In this document: positions 26,838-33,778 of the stretch, one piece after another
Layout of the letters: every line of letters begins with the position of its first letter
How positions within the stretch are numbered: position 1 is the first letter of the stretch
NCBI GenBank assembly: GCA_002435825.1
Contig: DIVL01000021.1
Span: 1-40,586 of the forward strand
Length of the DNA stretch: 40,586 nt
Source: Anaerolineaceae bacterium UBA6133
GTDB taxonomy: Bacteria > Chloroflexota > Anaerolineae > Anaerolineales > Anaerolineaceae
Direction: 5' to 3'
Notes under the pieces: generated by a model
What the model was told of the DNA's origin: nothing
The model's input: the letters and a program-made list of their open reading frames with translations, nothing else
The model's database searches: none
Program-made: the position numbers and the translations under genes

Positions 26838-27418
26838 TCAGCTGCTTCCTGAACACTGAGACTGCCTTCTAACTCCAGATCTTTGGCAGTTTTGCGCATA
26901 GCTTTGATGGCAAAGTCCACATGCTGCCAGAGTTCCACGCCGAATTCCTGCGCTCCCTGGGCAATCAGGTCCCGGTCCGCGCCAGCGGCAAAGGACTTAT
27001 CTTTCCATTTTTTGCGGACTGAAGAAGCCTGCAGATCGTAAAGTGAGCGCGAAGGCCGGACTAAGGCAACTGCCGTAATGAGACCTGTGATTTCGTCACA
27101 GGCAAAGAGAGCTGTTGCCAAACGGCTTTCGCGAGGAACGCCTGTGTGGTCCGCATGACCGGCAATGGCTTCCAGAACAGCTTCAGGTACTCCAGCTTCC
27201 TTCAGTATGGGCAAGCCTGCCAACGGATGCCCTTCAGTGGTTGGGTGGATTTCCCAATCGAAATCGTGAAGAAGTCCAGCCAATCCCCACAATTCCACAT
27301 CTTCACCGAGCGCCTCGGCATATGCACGCATGACTGCTTCGACGCTGAGCATGTGCTTGACGAGAGCTTCATTTTTGACGTAGGTTCTGACGATTTCAAG
27401 TGCTTGCTGACGCTGCAT
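26834..27418 (-). CDS. HD-domain (HDIG-type) phosphohydrolase-like protein
   Basis: The 194-residue soluble protein has the metal-binding pattern of HD hydrolases: H22, H51-D52 in LLHDFDWEIHP, H88/H91 in IAGHADHTG and D108 in FACDEITG. Family members cleave nucleotides or phosphate esters, but the substrate is not readable. The ATG at 27418 follows GAGGTGA with good spacing; a GTG two codons upstream lies inside that ribosome site. It starts 7 nt after the stop of the SanA-like gene, so the two are probably one transcript. Its 3' end overlaps gyrA by 4 nt, tail to tail. Confidence 0.85.
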   Translation of the reverse strand: MQRQQALEIVRTYVKNEALVKHMLSVEAVMRAYAEALGEDVELWGLAGLLHDFDWEIHPTTEGHPLAGLPILKEAGVPEAVLEAIAGHADHTGVPRESRLATALFACDEITGLITAVALVRPSRSLYDLQASSVRKKWKDKSFAAGADRDLIAQGAQEFGVELWQHVDFAIKAMRKTAKDLELEGSLSVQEAAD

Positions 27419-27425
27419 AATCACC

Positions 27426-28064
27426 TCATGGAGTAAAAATGGGTTCCGGGGACCCCAGGATCGGTTCGGGTTTCAGAAAGTAGATATCAATGTAAGCTGC
27501 CATGGTAGCGAGGACTTCCCGCGCATTCCAGAGCATATAGCGATTTCGCAGGTAATTGGATTGCTCCACCGGAAAACCTGAGGTACTTAACCCAAGCTGT
27601 TCGCAGAGGAAAACCATGCGGGGAAGGTGATATTTTTGGGTGGTGATGATGACTGATTCCAGCCCAAAAATTTCCTTAGCCCGGTAACAGGTGTCGTAAG
27701 TGCGGCGACCCGCAAAGTCCTGGACGATGTCGGCTTCGGGTATACCTTGCTCAATGGCGTAATTCGCCATTGCTCCAGGTTCATTGTAGTAGATCGAGCT
27801 GTTATCACCCGACATCAGTATCTTTTGGACTTTACCAGCACGGTAGAGCTCGATGGCTCCGTCGATGCGATCGCGCAGGGCAAGCGTGGGACGATCGTCG
27901 GCTGTAATGCCCGCCCCAGGCACCAGCGCGACCTGGGCAGGAGGAACAGATGCAAGATCGAAGGTGTTGTCCCTGGAGCTCAAAATCATGACTACACGCG
28001 AAAGACCGAGCAGCAAGAAGGCGATACAGGCGCAAAAAAAGATAAATCTAAAGAACTTCTTCAT
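27426..28064 (-). CDS. SanA/YdcF-type DUF218 membrane-anchored protein
   Basis: The 212-residue protein has a single N-terminal membrane anchor (about 5-28) and an exported DUF218/ElyC domain. Typical features are the ALVPGAGI strand-loop, a PTLALRDRIDGAIELYRAGKVQKILMSGD region, YDTCYRAKEIFG, and the IITTQKYHLPRMVFLCEQLG segment. SanA of enteric bacteria affects envelope permeability to vancomycin; the chemical reaction is unknown. It begins 4 nt after the stop of the PhnD-like lipoprotein gene, and no clear ribosome site precedes it, so translation is likely coupled. Confidence 0.87.
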   Translation of the reverse strand: MKKFFRFIFFCACIAFLLLGLSRVVMILSSRDNTFDLASVPPAQVALVPGAGITADDRPTLALRDRIDGAIELYRAGKVQKILMSGDNSSIYYNEPGAMANYAIEQGIPEADIVQDFAGRRTYDTCYRAKEIFGLESVIITTQKYHLPRMVFLCEQLGLSTSGFPVEQSNYLRNRYMLWNAREVLATMAAYIDIYFLKPEPILGSPEPIFTP

Positions 28065-28068
28065 GGGG

Positions 28069-29124
28069 TTAGTTAGTCAGCAAGTCAGCCAGGCGAACCC
28101 CGCTGGTAGCCAGGAGCTCACGCAGGGGGGTGTATGCGATGTCGGGTAAGGGTTCAAGCGCGGCAACTTCGTAGTTCAGCGCAAGGCTGAGCTGGGCTTT
28201 GCCAGCCTCCGAACGCGCGTGATCACGCAGGAAGTCAGAGACACGGGATTGGAGGGTGAGATCCACCCGGGGGCTAAATGACAGGTTCAGGTTCGGTATG
28301 ACCGGTGGAGAAAGCCAGATGATCGGCAGTTTTTCAATCGCGTCAGGCAGATCAGTGATTACCTCTGAGGAAGTCCGCGGGTCTGCTGCGATAGCATAAG
28401 TGGCGGCAAAACTGCAGATACCCTTAATGTATAGAGCGCGGATGCTGGCACTGTAAGAGAAGGTCTGTACCGGTTCGAGGGTGGGGATATTGTTCAGGTT
28501 AAGATAGCCCAGCGGAACCCAGTACCCGGCTAAGGAGTTATCATCTGTCAGGCAGCCTCTCAGCCCGGAAAGTTGGGCGAGTGCCACTCTGGCTTCAGCG
28601 GTGGAACTATGCGTACCGACATTAAAGTAAGGTTCAAAGTTGCTGTCACCATGCCCCAGAAACTGCACACCGTAACCCGTGACACCCAGGTGATTGGTGA
28701 CGAGCAAGGCGGTGGCAAGTCCTTTTTGGGAGACAAGCAGGTATTCAACCGGTTGAAGCCAGGCAAAATGCACCTGCTGGCGCTGTAACGCAAATTCGAG
28801 TTCCTGGTAACTGCCGTAAAACCGACCGATGACGCTTAGTTGAAGATGTCCGCCCAGGAGGGAAGCGAGATCACCAAGGGCAGTTTGCTGCTCAATTGAG
28901 GGGGAAGGGCTTACCATTGCCATGACGATTGGGTTTTCGAGTGACCCAAGCACAGCCGGAGTCGGAGTGAAGGTGGGCATGGCGGTGGGGTAATTGGCAG
29001 CAGGCGTGGAGGTTGTGAAGTCGTGTGAGAGGGTTGGGACAGGTTTAGCACCCACACCACAAGCAGTGACCGCTAACAATCCCAGCAGAACCATTACCAG
29101 AAATGATTTGCGCAAGTCAGGCAT
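28069..29124 (-). CDS. PhnD-like phosphate/phosphonate-type substrate-binding lipoprotein
   Basis: The 351-residue protein has a lipoprotein signal peptide with lipobox VTAC (Cys at 22). A Thr/Pro-rich spacer follows (about 27-60), then a periplasmic-binding-type domain that resembles PhnD/PF12974. Visible family features are the FYGSYQELEFALQRQQVHFAWLQPVEYLL segment and a central hinge region. Such proteins normally deliver a ligand to an ABC transporter, but no permease or ATPase gene is near. It may be a stand-alone sensor or an orphan binding protein; the ligand is not readable. It is the first gene of a three-gene minus-strand operon. Confidence 0.82.
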   Translation of the reverse strand: MPDLRKSFLVMVLLGLLAVTACGVGAKPVPTLSHDFTTSTPAANYPTAMPTFTPTPAVLGSLENPIVMAMVSPSPSIEQQTALGDLASLLGGHLQLSVIGRFYGSYQELEFALQRQQVHFAWLQPVEYLLVSQKGLATALLVTNHLGVTGYGVQFLGHGDSNFEPYFNVGTHSSTAEARVALAQLSGLRGCLTDDNSLAGYWVPLGYLNLNNIPTLEPVQTFSYSASIRALYIKGICSFAATYAIAADPRTSSEVITDLPDAIEKLPIIWLSPPVIPNLNLSFSPRVDLTLQSRVSDFLRDHARSEAGKAQLSLALNYEVAALEPLPDIAYTPLRELLATSGVRLADLLTN

Positions 29125-29130
29125 TTCTGA

Positions 29131-29136
29131 ATTTTA
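29131..29136 (-). promoter_or_regulatory. -10 box placed for a leaderless transcript of the PhnD-like gene
   Basis: On the minus strand TAAAAT ends 6 nt before the ATG, so the predicted transcription start falls on or next to the ATG. No ribosome site is present. The -35 region is poor. Confidence 0.4.
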
Positions 29137-29195
29137 CCCTAATTCAAAGATAGAGTTAGAGTGGTAAACAAATTTCAAAAAATGTCGAAAAGTTT

Positions 29196-29226
29196 GGCGG
29201 AGTGCGCAAACAAGGCGCATTCCGCC
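29196..29226. repeat. 12-bp palindromic hairpin GGCGGAGTGCGC / GCGCATTCCGCC
   Basis: The arms pair over 12 bp with one G-T wobble around a 7-nt loop (AAACAAG). There is no T-run, and it lies between divergent genes, so a terminator role is unlikely. It is probably a dispersed palindromic repeat. Confidence 0.7.
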
Positions 29227-29247
29227 TGGAACGAATTCATTGACAGC

Positions 29248-29419
29248 AGGGTGGGTTGGCGTAACAAAGCATATGCAGGAGCACACTGGGTTATAGCCTA
29301 CCCACCGCATCACTGGAGAAATGATTCATCAACGCTACACATAAAGAAGGTTGCTGTTTTGGTGGGTTGGCTATTTCGATGTTCAGACAGGGCAAGATAC
29401 TCTGACGCCAACCCACCCT
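29248..29419. repeat. Tandem pair of palindromic units built on GGTGGGTTGGC
   Basis: Unit 1 runs from GGGTGGGTTGGC at 29249 to GCCTACCCACC ending 29306. Unit 2 runs from GGTGGGTTGGC (29361-29371) to GCCAACCCACCCT ending 29419. The outermost 15 bases (29248-29262 and 29405-29419) are perfect inverted copies. The 463-bp gap between the PhnD-like gene and the adenosine kinase-like gene holds only this element, the preceding hairpin and promoter sequence. Open frames across it have no family features. Confidence 0.75.
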
Positions 29420-29554
29420 ACCAAGATATTGTGTTTTTATGTAAAGGAATTGATCTGATCGCTACAATTAGCACCATTTTTTTTGGAAAACTATTTTATG
29501 CCTCCGATTGATTTCTTATTCACAAATAGATTTGTGATGTCGTTATTAGCGCTA

Positions 29555-29563
29555 TGCTAAAAT
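29555..29563 (+). promoter_or_regulatory. Extended -10 promoter of the adenosine-specific kinase gene
   Basis: TGC-TAAAAT lies 24 nt before the ATG. CGGAGGT at 29576-29582 is the ribosome site. Confidence 0.5.
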
Positions 29564-29587
29564 CAAGAAAAAGTCCGGAGGTAAAAA

Positions 29588-30073
29588 ATGGAAATTACCC
29601 TTGTGAAGATTGAAAAGCCCGAAGCCATTAATTTCGTGCTCGGGCAGTCGCATTTTATCAAGACAGTTGAAGATATCCACGAGGCATTGGTGAGCACTGT
29701 GCCCGGGATCAAGTTTGGGCTGGCGTTTTGCGAAGCGTCAGGAGCATGCCTGGTTAGGTGGACGGGCACGGATGAGGAGATGATTAAGCTGGCGAAAGAG
29801 AACGCGCTTGCCATTGGCGCCGGGCACAGCTTTATCCTGTTTTTGGGTGAAGGCTTCTATCCGATCAATGTTCTCAAGACCCTGCAGAATGTGCCGGAAA
29901 TTTGCGGCTTTTTCTGCGCGACAGCCAACCCGACTGAGGTAATCGTGATGGAGACTGAATTGGGACGCGGCATCCTGGGCGTGGTGGACGGATTTGCGCC
30001 GAAGGGCATTGAGGATGAAGATGGGATCGCCTGGCGTAAGGGATTCCTGCGGATGATCGGGTATAAGTTCTAA
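29588..30073 (+). CDS. Adenosine-specific kinase family protein (PF04008)
   Basis: The 161-residue protein matches the small family annotated as adenosine-specific kinase. It shows the N-terminal VKIEKPEAINFVLGQSHFIKTVEDI, the central KFGLAFCEASGACLVRWTGTD, and FFCATANPTEVIVMETELGRGILGVVDGF followed by KGIEDEDGIAWRKGFLRMIGYKF. The length is typical. The family name comes from structural and ligand-binding work on archaeal members; its physiological reaction is poorly established. It has its own promoter and a strong ribosome site. It is convergent with rdgB, the stops being one base apart, with no visible terminator between them. Confidence 0.88.
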   Translation: MEITLVKIEKPEAINFVLGQSHFIKTVEDIHEALVSTVPGIKFGLAFCEASGACLVRWTGTDEEMIKLAKENALAIGAGHSFILFLGEGFYPINVLKTLQNVPEICGFFCATANPTEVIVMETELGRGILGVVDGFAPKGIEDEDGIAWRKGFLRMIGYKF

Positions 30074-30074
30074 C

Positions 30075-30680
30075 TCAAACCTGACGCAGCGGGAGTTCCA
30101 GCTGCGCAATCAAGCCCAGGGCAGCCTTACCGCGATGACTGAGCTGATTCTTGCTGAAAGGGTCAAGCTCCGCCATGGTGTGTTGGGTGCCATCAACTAA
30201 AAATATCGGATCGTAGCCAAAGCCGTTTTCACCGCGAAATTCGGGGATAATCTCACCCTGGCAAACACTGTGACTGGCGAAAAACTTACCCTGTCGGGTA
30301 AGCAGCACCACTTCGCAGTGAAAAGCGGCACGCCATGGACGAGGAAAACCCTGCAGGCGGTCAAGCAGATACAGGCAGCGGTCGCGGCTGGTGGCGTTTG
30401 GGTCAGGCAGGAAGCGACGCGAGTGGATTCCGGGGGCACCCTGGAGAGCATCAACCTCGAGCCCGGAATCATCGGCCAGAACCCGGTTTTGCCCATCCTG
30501 CCAGTAAGCCCAGGCTTTGATACAGGCATTTTCCAAATAGGTGTTCCCACTTTCAACCACATCGTTGAATAGACCAAGCTCAGCAGGCGTTTGGAGAACG
30601 GCATCGTATGGGAGAAAGATAGATCTGAACTCTTCGACTTTGTGGGGGTTGTTGGTGGCGAGCAGTAGTGTGGCGGTCAT
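30075..30680 (-). CDS. rdgB: Non-canonical purine NTP pyrophosphatase (RdgB/HAM1)
   Basis: The enzyme hydrolyses dITP, ITP and XTP to the monophosphate and pyrophosphate, keeping deaminated purines out of DNA and RNA. The 201-residue protein has the substrate and phosphate loop ATNNPHK (8-14) and ESGNTYLENACIKA. It also has the metal-binding ADDSGLEVDAL with D70-D71, GAPGIHSRRF, GENGFGYDPIF and a C-terminal SHRGKA. All key motifs are present. It is divergent from the yceD-type gene, 78 nt away. No good ribosome site is seen before the ATG. Confidence 0.95.
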   Translation of the reverse strand: MTATLLLATNNPHKVEEFRSIFLPYDAVLQTPAELGLFNDVVESGNTYLENACIKAWAYWQDGQNRVLADDSGLEVDALQGAPGIHSRRFLPDPNATSRDRCLYLLDRLQGFPRPWRAAFHCEVVLLTRQGKFFASHSVCQGEIIPEFRGENGFGYDPIFLVDGTQHTMAELDPFSKNQLSHRGKAALGLIAQLELPLRQV

Positions 30681-30719
30681 GGTTCGTGCCTAAAGTTTCC
30701 AGGCAATTAATGTCTGGGA

Positions 30720-30728
30720 TGTTATAAT
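30720..30728 (+). promoter_or_regulatory. Extended -10 promoter of the DUF177 gene
   Basis: TGT-TATAAT lies in the 78-bp space between the divergent rdgB and DUF177 genes, 30 nt before the DUF177 ATG. Confidence 0.5.
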
Positions 30729-30758
30729 CTTTGCAAGATTTGTGAATTGTAACTTACT

Positions 30759-31244
30759 ATGGAAAAAATACATCATCCCCTACGCACTAACATTGGATAC
30801 TTTTTCAACAAACCCATCGGTTTCTACCGTGATTTCATTGTGGAGAATCCGGAAGTTTTCATCGAACCCGACCTGCAACTTTTTAATCTAAGTGGTCACT
30901 ATACCTTTTCGCGTACACGCGAGGGACTTCTTTTTCAAGGTGCCTTTGAAGCAGAGGTCGACAGCCAGTGCAATCGCTGCCTTGATCCTTTCCGGGCAAA
31001 GCTCTCGACCGAATTCGAGGAGCTCTATGTCTTCGGCAGCCGAACACAAGAAGAGTTCGACGAAGAAGTTATCCCTGAAGACGGCTACATTGACCTTGGG
31101 AAGCTCATCCGGGACTACCTCCTGTTGGATCTGCCAATAAACTTGGTCTGCAAACCGGATTGCCAGGGAATTTGCGTGGAGTGTGGAGTCAATCTCAACC
31201 GGGAAACGTGCGAGCACACTGACAGCCGCATCATTCTTGATTAA
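30759..31244 (+). CDS. YceD/DUF177 family protein (23S rRNA accumulation)
   Basis: The 161-residue protein belongs to DUF177 (PF02620); bacterial and plant members are linked to 23S rRNA accumulation. The family Cys pairs are visible: C71-x2-C74 in SQCNRCLDPF, and C131, C135, C139, C142 and C151 in the C-terminal part (VCKPDCQGICVECG). These suggest a bound metal. In many bacteria rpmF (ribosomal protein bL32) follows directly. Here it does not: the next gene is metG, 70 nt on, and no bL32-like short frame is visible between them. Confidence 0.88.
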   Translation: MEKIHHPLRTNIGYFFNKPIGFYRDFIVENPEVFIEPDLQLFNLSGHYTFSRTREGLLFQGAFEAEVDSQCNRCLDPFRAKLSTEFEELYVFGSRTQEEFDEEVIPEDGYIDLGKLIRDYLLLDLPINLVCKPDCQGICVECGVNLNRETCEHTDSRIILD

Positions 31245-31274
31245 CTAATCGAGCGTTTTTCTACTAGCGATGGA

Positions 31275-31283
31275 TGATAAAAT
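31275..31283 (+). promoter_or_regulatory. Extended -10 promoter of metG within a small hairpin
   Basis: TGA-TAAAAT lies in the loop of a 7-bp palindrome (CGATGGA 31268-31274 / TCCATCG 31286-31292) that is followed by ATTTTTATT. The site could be the metG promoter, a weak terminator for DUF177, or both. Confidence 0.4.
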
Positions 31284-31314
31284 TCTCCATCGATTTTTAT
31301 TGAGGAGTCTTACC

Positions 31315-33111
31315 ATGTCTGAAAACATTTTGATCGCCATTGCCTGGCCTTATGCCAACTCTGATATCCACGTCGGGAATATCACCGGCTCGCATTTGCC
31401 GGGGGATATCGTTGCCAGGTATCATCGCCTGCGAGGACGAAATGTGTTAATGGTCAGCGGCTCTGATTCGCACGGCACAGCCATTACGATCAAGGCGGAT
31501 CAGCTGGGAAAAGCTCCGGAAGAAATCTACAAACACTATCACCCGCGCTTTATTGAACTTTTTAAGAAACTCGGCATTAGTTACGATATTTTCACCTCCA
31601 CCCACACCGAGAATCACTTTGACGTGGCACAAAAGGTGTTTTTGACCTTGCTCGAAAATGGCTACTTGAAGACAACCGTCTCCAGGCAGTGGTTCAGCCC
31701 AGCGCTCGGTCGGTTTCTGCCGGATCGTTACGTGGAAGGCACGTGCTACATCTGCGGCAATCCGGACGCGCGCAGCGATCAATGCGAAAAGTGCGGCAAC
31801 GAATTGGAAGCAGAAAAGTTGATCGAACCGCGTTCGAAGGTGGATGGGTCGACGCCGGAATTACGGGAAACCGAGCACTTCTTCCTGGATCTGTCCTCAT
31901 TGGAACCGCAGATTGAGGATTTTCTGAAGGCGCGCGAAAGTTACTGGAGACCGAACGTGCTCAGGCAATCCCTGGGAACCATCCAATCCGTTGGGCTCAA
32001 ACCAACTTCCATCACGAGAGATCTCGATTGGGGAATCCCAGTGCCATTGGAGGACTGGAAGGGTAAAAGCCTTTACGTCTGGTTTGAAGCGGTGATGGGC
32101 TACCTTTCCGCGGCGATCGAATGGTCCAACCTGACAGGGAATAACGATGCATGGCGGGACTGGTGGATTGAACCAAGCGCTAAAGCTTTCTATTTCATCG
32201 GCAAGGACAATATCACCTTCCATGCCGTGACCTGGCCGGCAGAATTGCTGGGCATGGGCGATGGCTTTGACCGCAGAATGGGGACGGAGAATCCACAACC
32301 GCTGGTATTGCCCTACAATGTGCCGGCTAATGAGTTCATGAACCTGGAAGGCAGGAAGATCAGCGGCAGCCATAACTGGGCGGTGTGGGGGCTGGACGCC
32401 CTCGAGCGGTATGACGCGGACGCGATCCGCTACTATCTGACAAATGCAATGCCAGAACAGCGCGATACCGATTGGGACTGGGAGGATTTCTTCCAGCGCA
32501 ACAATAACGAACTGGTAGCCACCTGGGGCAACCTGGTGAACCGGGTCTTGTCGTTTACCTACAAGAACTTTGATGGCAAGGTGCCCAACCCAGGGCAACT
32601 GCGCGAGAGTGATGAAGCCTTGCTGCAGATGATCAGGGCGGGCTTTGACAGCGTGGCAGTAAGGATGGAACAGGTGGAGTTGAAGGCAGGCCTGGCTGAG
32701 GTGATGGCGCTGGCTGCTGAAGTCAACAAGTACCTGGATGTGCACGCGCCTTGGTTTGAGATCAAGACCGACCGCGAACAGGCTGCAAAATCGCTTTATA
32801 CCGCGATCCAGGCGATCGAGTGGATCAAAATTATGAGCGCTCCGTTCCTGCCAAACACCAGCGAGACCCTGCACCAGTTGCTGGCGCATGGGGAGCCGCT
32901 GTTTGGAGAACAATTCTCGCGCTTTGAGCAGGACGCGCTCGGGGAACATGAAATCCTGGGTTTGGAAACAGGCAAACCGGGTCAGGATATCTGGATTCCG
33001 GTGGAGATAGAGGCTGGCAACGAGTTTAATCAGCCTGTGCCTCTGATTAAAAAGCTTGACCATAAGATCGTTGAGGAAGAGCGCGCGAGGTTGGGTGCGC
33101 AGAGCGAGTAA
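31315..33111 (+). CDS. metG: Methionine-tRNA ligase
   Basis: This class I aminoacyl-tRNA synthetase charges tRNA-Met. The 598-residue protein has the HIGH-type motif HVGN (19-22) after AWPYANSDI, and a zinc knuckle with C144, C147, C157 and C160. The KMSKS-type loop reads KISGS (348-352), so the second Lys is replaced by G351. The anticodon-binding helical domain follows (NNNELVATWGNLVNRVLSF). No C-terminal tRNA-binding (EMAP-like) domain is present. The ATG at 31315 has GAGGAG at 31302-31307; the frame is open upstream to 31270, but that part overlaps the promoter. It stands alone and is followed by a 656-bp repeat field. Confidence 0.95.
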   Translation: MSENILIAIAWPYANSDIHVGNITGSHLPGDIVARYHRLRGRNVLMVSGSDSHGTAITIKADQLGKAPEEIYKHYHPRFIELFKKLGISYDIFTSTHTENHFDVAQKVFLTLLENGYLKTTVSRQWFSPALGRFLPDRYVEGTCYICGNPDARSDQCEKCGNELEAEKLIEPRSKVDGSTPELRETEHFFLDLSSLEPQIEDFLKARESYWRPNVLRQSLGTIQSVGLKPTSITRDLDWGIPVPLEDWKGKSLYVWFEAVMGYLSAAIEWSNLTGNNDAWRDWWIEPSAKAFYFIGKDNITFHAVTWPAELLGMGDGFDRRMGTENPQPLVLPYNVPANEFMNLEGRKISGSHNWAVWGLDALERYDADAIRYYLTNAMPEQRDTDWDWEDFFQRNNNELVATWGNLVNRVLSFTYKNFDGKVPNPGQLRESDEALLQMIRAGFDSVAVRMEQVELKAGLAEVMALAAEVNKYLDVHAPWFEIKTDREQAAKSLYTAIQAIEWIKIMSAPFLPNTSETLHQLLAHGEPLFGEQFSRFEQDALGEHEILGLETGKPGQDIWIPVEIEAGNEFNQPVPLIKKLDHKIVEEERARLGAQSE

Positions 33112-33174
33112 TTGAAAAATCGCTGGATTGAACCCTGCAAAAATGAGTGGGGCAGGCTGTGCAATTGGACAACC

Positions 33175-33253
33175 GTAGGCCGGGTTCCGTTTTTGAACCC
33201 GGCAATTATTCTTAGGCCCAAAAGCCGGATTGAACTACGCAATCCGGCCTACG
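33175..33253. repeat. REP-like inverted pair, GCCGGRTT type
   Basis: Two hairpins face each other. The left one reads CGTAG then GCCGGGTTC-N7-GAACCCGGC (33179-33203). The right one reads GCCGGATTG-AACTACG-CAATCCGGC (33224-33248) then CTACG. The 9-bp stem, 7-nt loop and outer CTACG tail closely resemble enterobacterial REP elements, which also end ATCCGGCCTACG. Confidence 0.8.
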
Positions 33254-33288
33254 AAAAGACTTAAGCGCGCTGGCAGTTATGTCAGCAC

Positions 33289-33314
33289 GTTGCGTTTAAA
33301 TTCCGTGAAGTAAA
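33289..33314. repeat. Partial copy of the 3' end of the nucleosidase gene
   Basis: These 26 bases match 33780-33805, the last coding stretch of the minus-strand nucleosidase gene, with one mismatch. Both copies lie just beyond a REP-like hairpin. Confidence 0.65.
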
Positions 33315-33316
33315 GA

Positions 33317-33424
33317 AGTAGGTCAGGTTCTTCTGTTGAACCTGACATCACGAATGCTGTCAAATAATGTACTTAATTAAGGATGGCTTCCGACGTCAGG
33401 TTGAACCGCGCAACCTGACCTACG
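33317..33424. repeat. REP-like inverted pair, GTCAGGTT type
   Basis: The left hairpin reads GTAG then GTCAGGTTC-N7-GAACCTGAC (33322-33346). The right one reads GTCAGGTTG-AACCGCG-CAACCTGAC (33395-33419) then CTACG. The architecture and loop sequence are those of the GCCGGRTT pair with a different stem sequence. Confidence 0.75.
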
Positions 33425-33451
33425 CGTTGATGTTTTCTGGTACAGAAATGA

Positions 33452-33497
33452 GGAGACCTTCGGTCAACATAGCGTGCTCGGTCTGGAGACCGGCACG
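33452..33497 (-). repeat. Reverse copy of the GACCGNAAGGTCTCCT repeat with an 11-bp hairpin
   Basis: On the minus strand a hairpin (33473-33497; 11 paired bases with one bulge) is followed by GACCGAAGGTCTCCT. The two direct repeats in the 39-kb gap carry the same tail, GACCGCAAGGTCTCCT in the better copy. Confidence 0.5.
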
Positions 33498-33584
33498 AAC
33501 TGGAGAATAATTTACGATATTGAGGGATTCTAAAAATTTTTTCGGCTTATGGCCTTGATTAAATTTTTATTATTGTGATATCGG

Positions 33585-33656
33585 GTAGGGGCGAAGCATC
33601 TTTGATGACCGTGTTTGTTTAGGCAACTAAAATGCTTTAGGATGCTTCGCCCGTAC
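33585..33656. repeat. Palindromic element with GTAGGGGCGAAGCATC arms
   Basis: The arms at 33585-33600 and 33641-33656 are inverted copies over 16 bp with one mismatch, 40 nt apart. With the preceding repeats this accounts for most of the gene-free stretch 33112-33767. I see no gene in that stretch. Confidence 0.65.
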
Positions 33657-33742
33657 TGTGAGATCCTTTATTGTGGAAGACAATAAATCTGATTTTTAAT
33701 TGCAACAGTTTGTTATGACAGGTTTCCAGGAAGAAAACGAAC

Positions 33743-33778
33743 GCCGGATTCAACTGCGGAATCCGGCCTACGAAAAGA
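33743..33778. repeat. Single REP-like hairpin at the end of the nucleosidase gene
   Basis: GCCGGATTC-AACTGCG-GAATCCGGC then CTACGAAAAGA matches 33224-33259 in 33 of 36 positions. The two changed stem bases compensate each other, with the G-C pair becoming C-G. The CTA in its tail is the stop codon of the minus-strand nucleosidase. Confidence 0.8.

Noticed and set aside
29161..29511. A 116-codon plus-strand open frame between the PhnD-like and PF04008 genes
   Set aside because: Most of it is palindromic repeat sequence, and it lacks a ribosome site. Its length reflects the repeat composition.
31897..33063. A 388-codon open frame on the minus strand
   Set aside because: It is antisense to metG, which is intact and conserved; this is a by-product of metG codon use.
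33175..33778. Possible CRISPR array
   Set aside because: The repeated units are irregularly spaced, occur in both orientations and differ in stem sequence. They are REP-like hairpins, and no cas gene is present.
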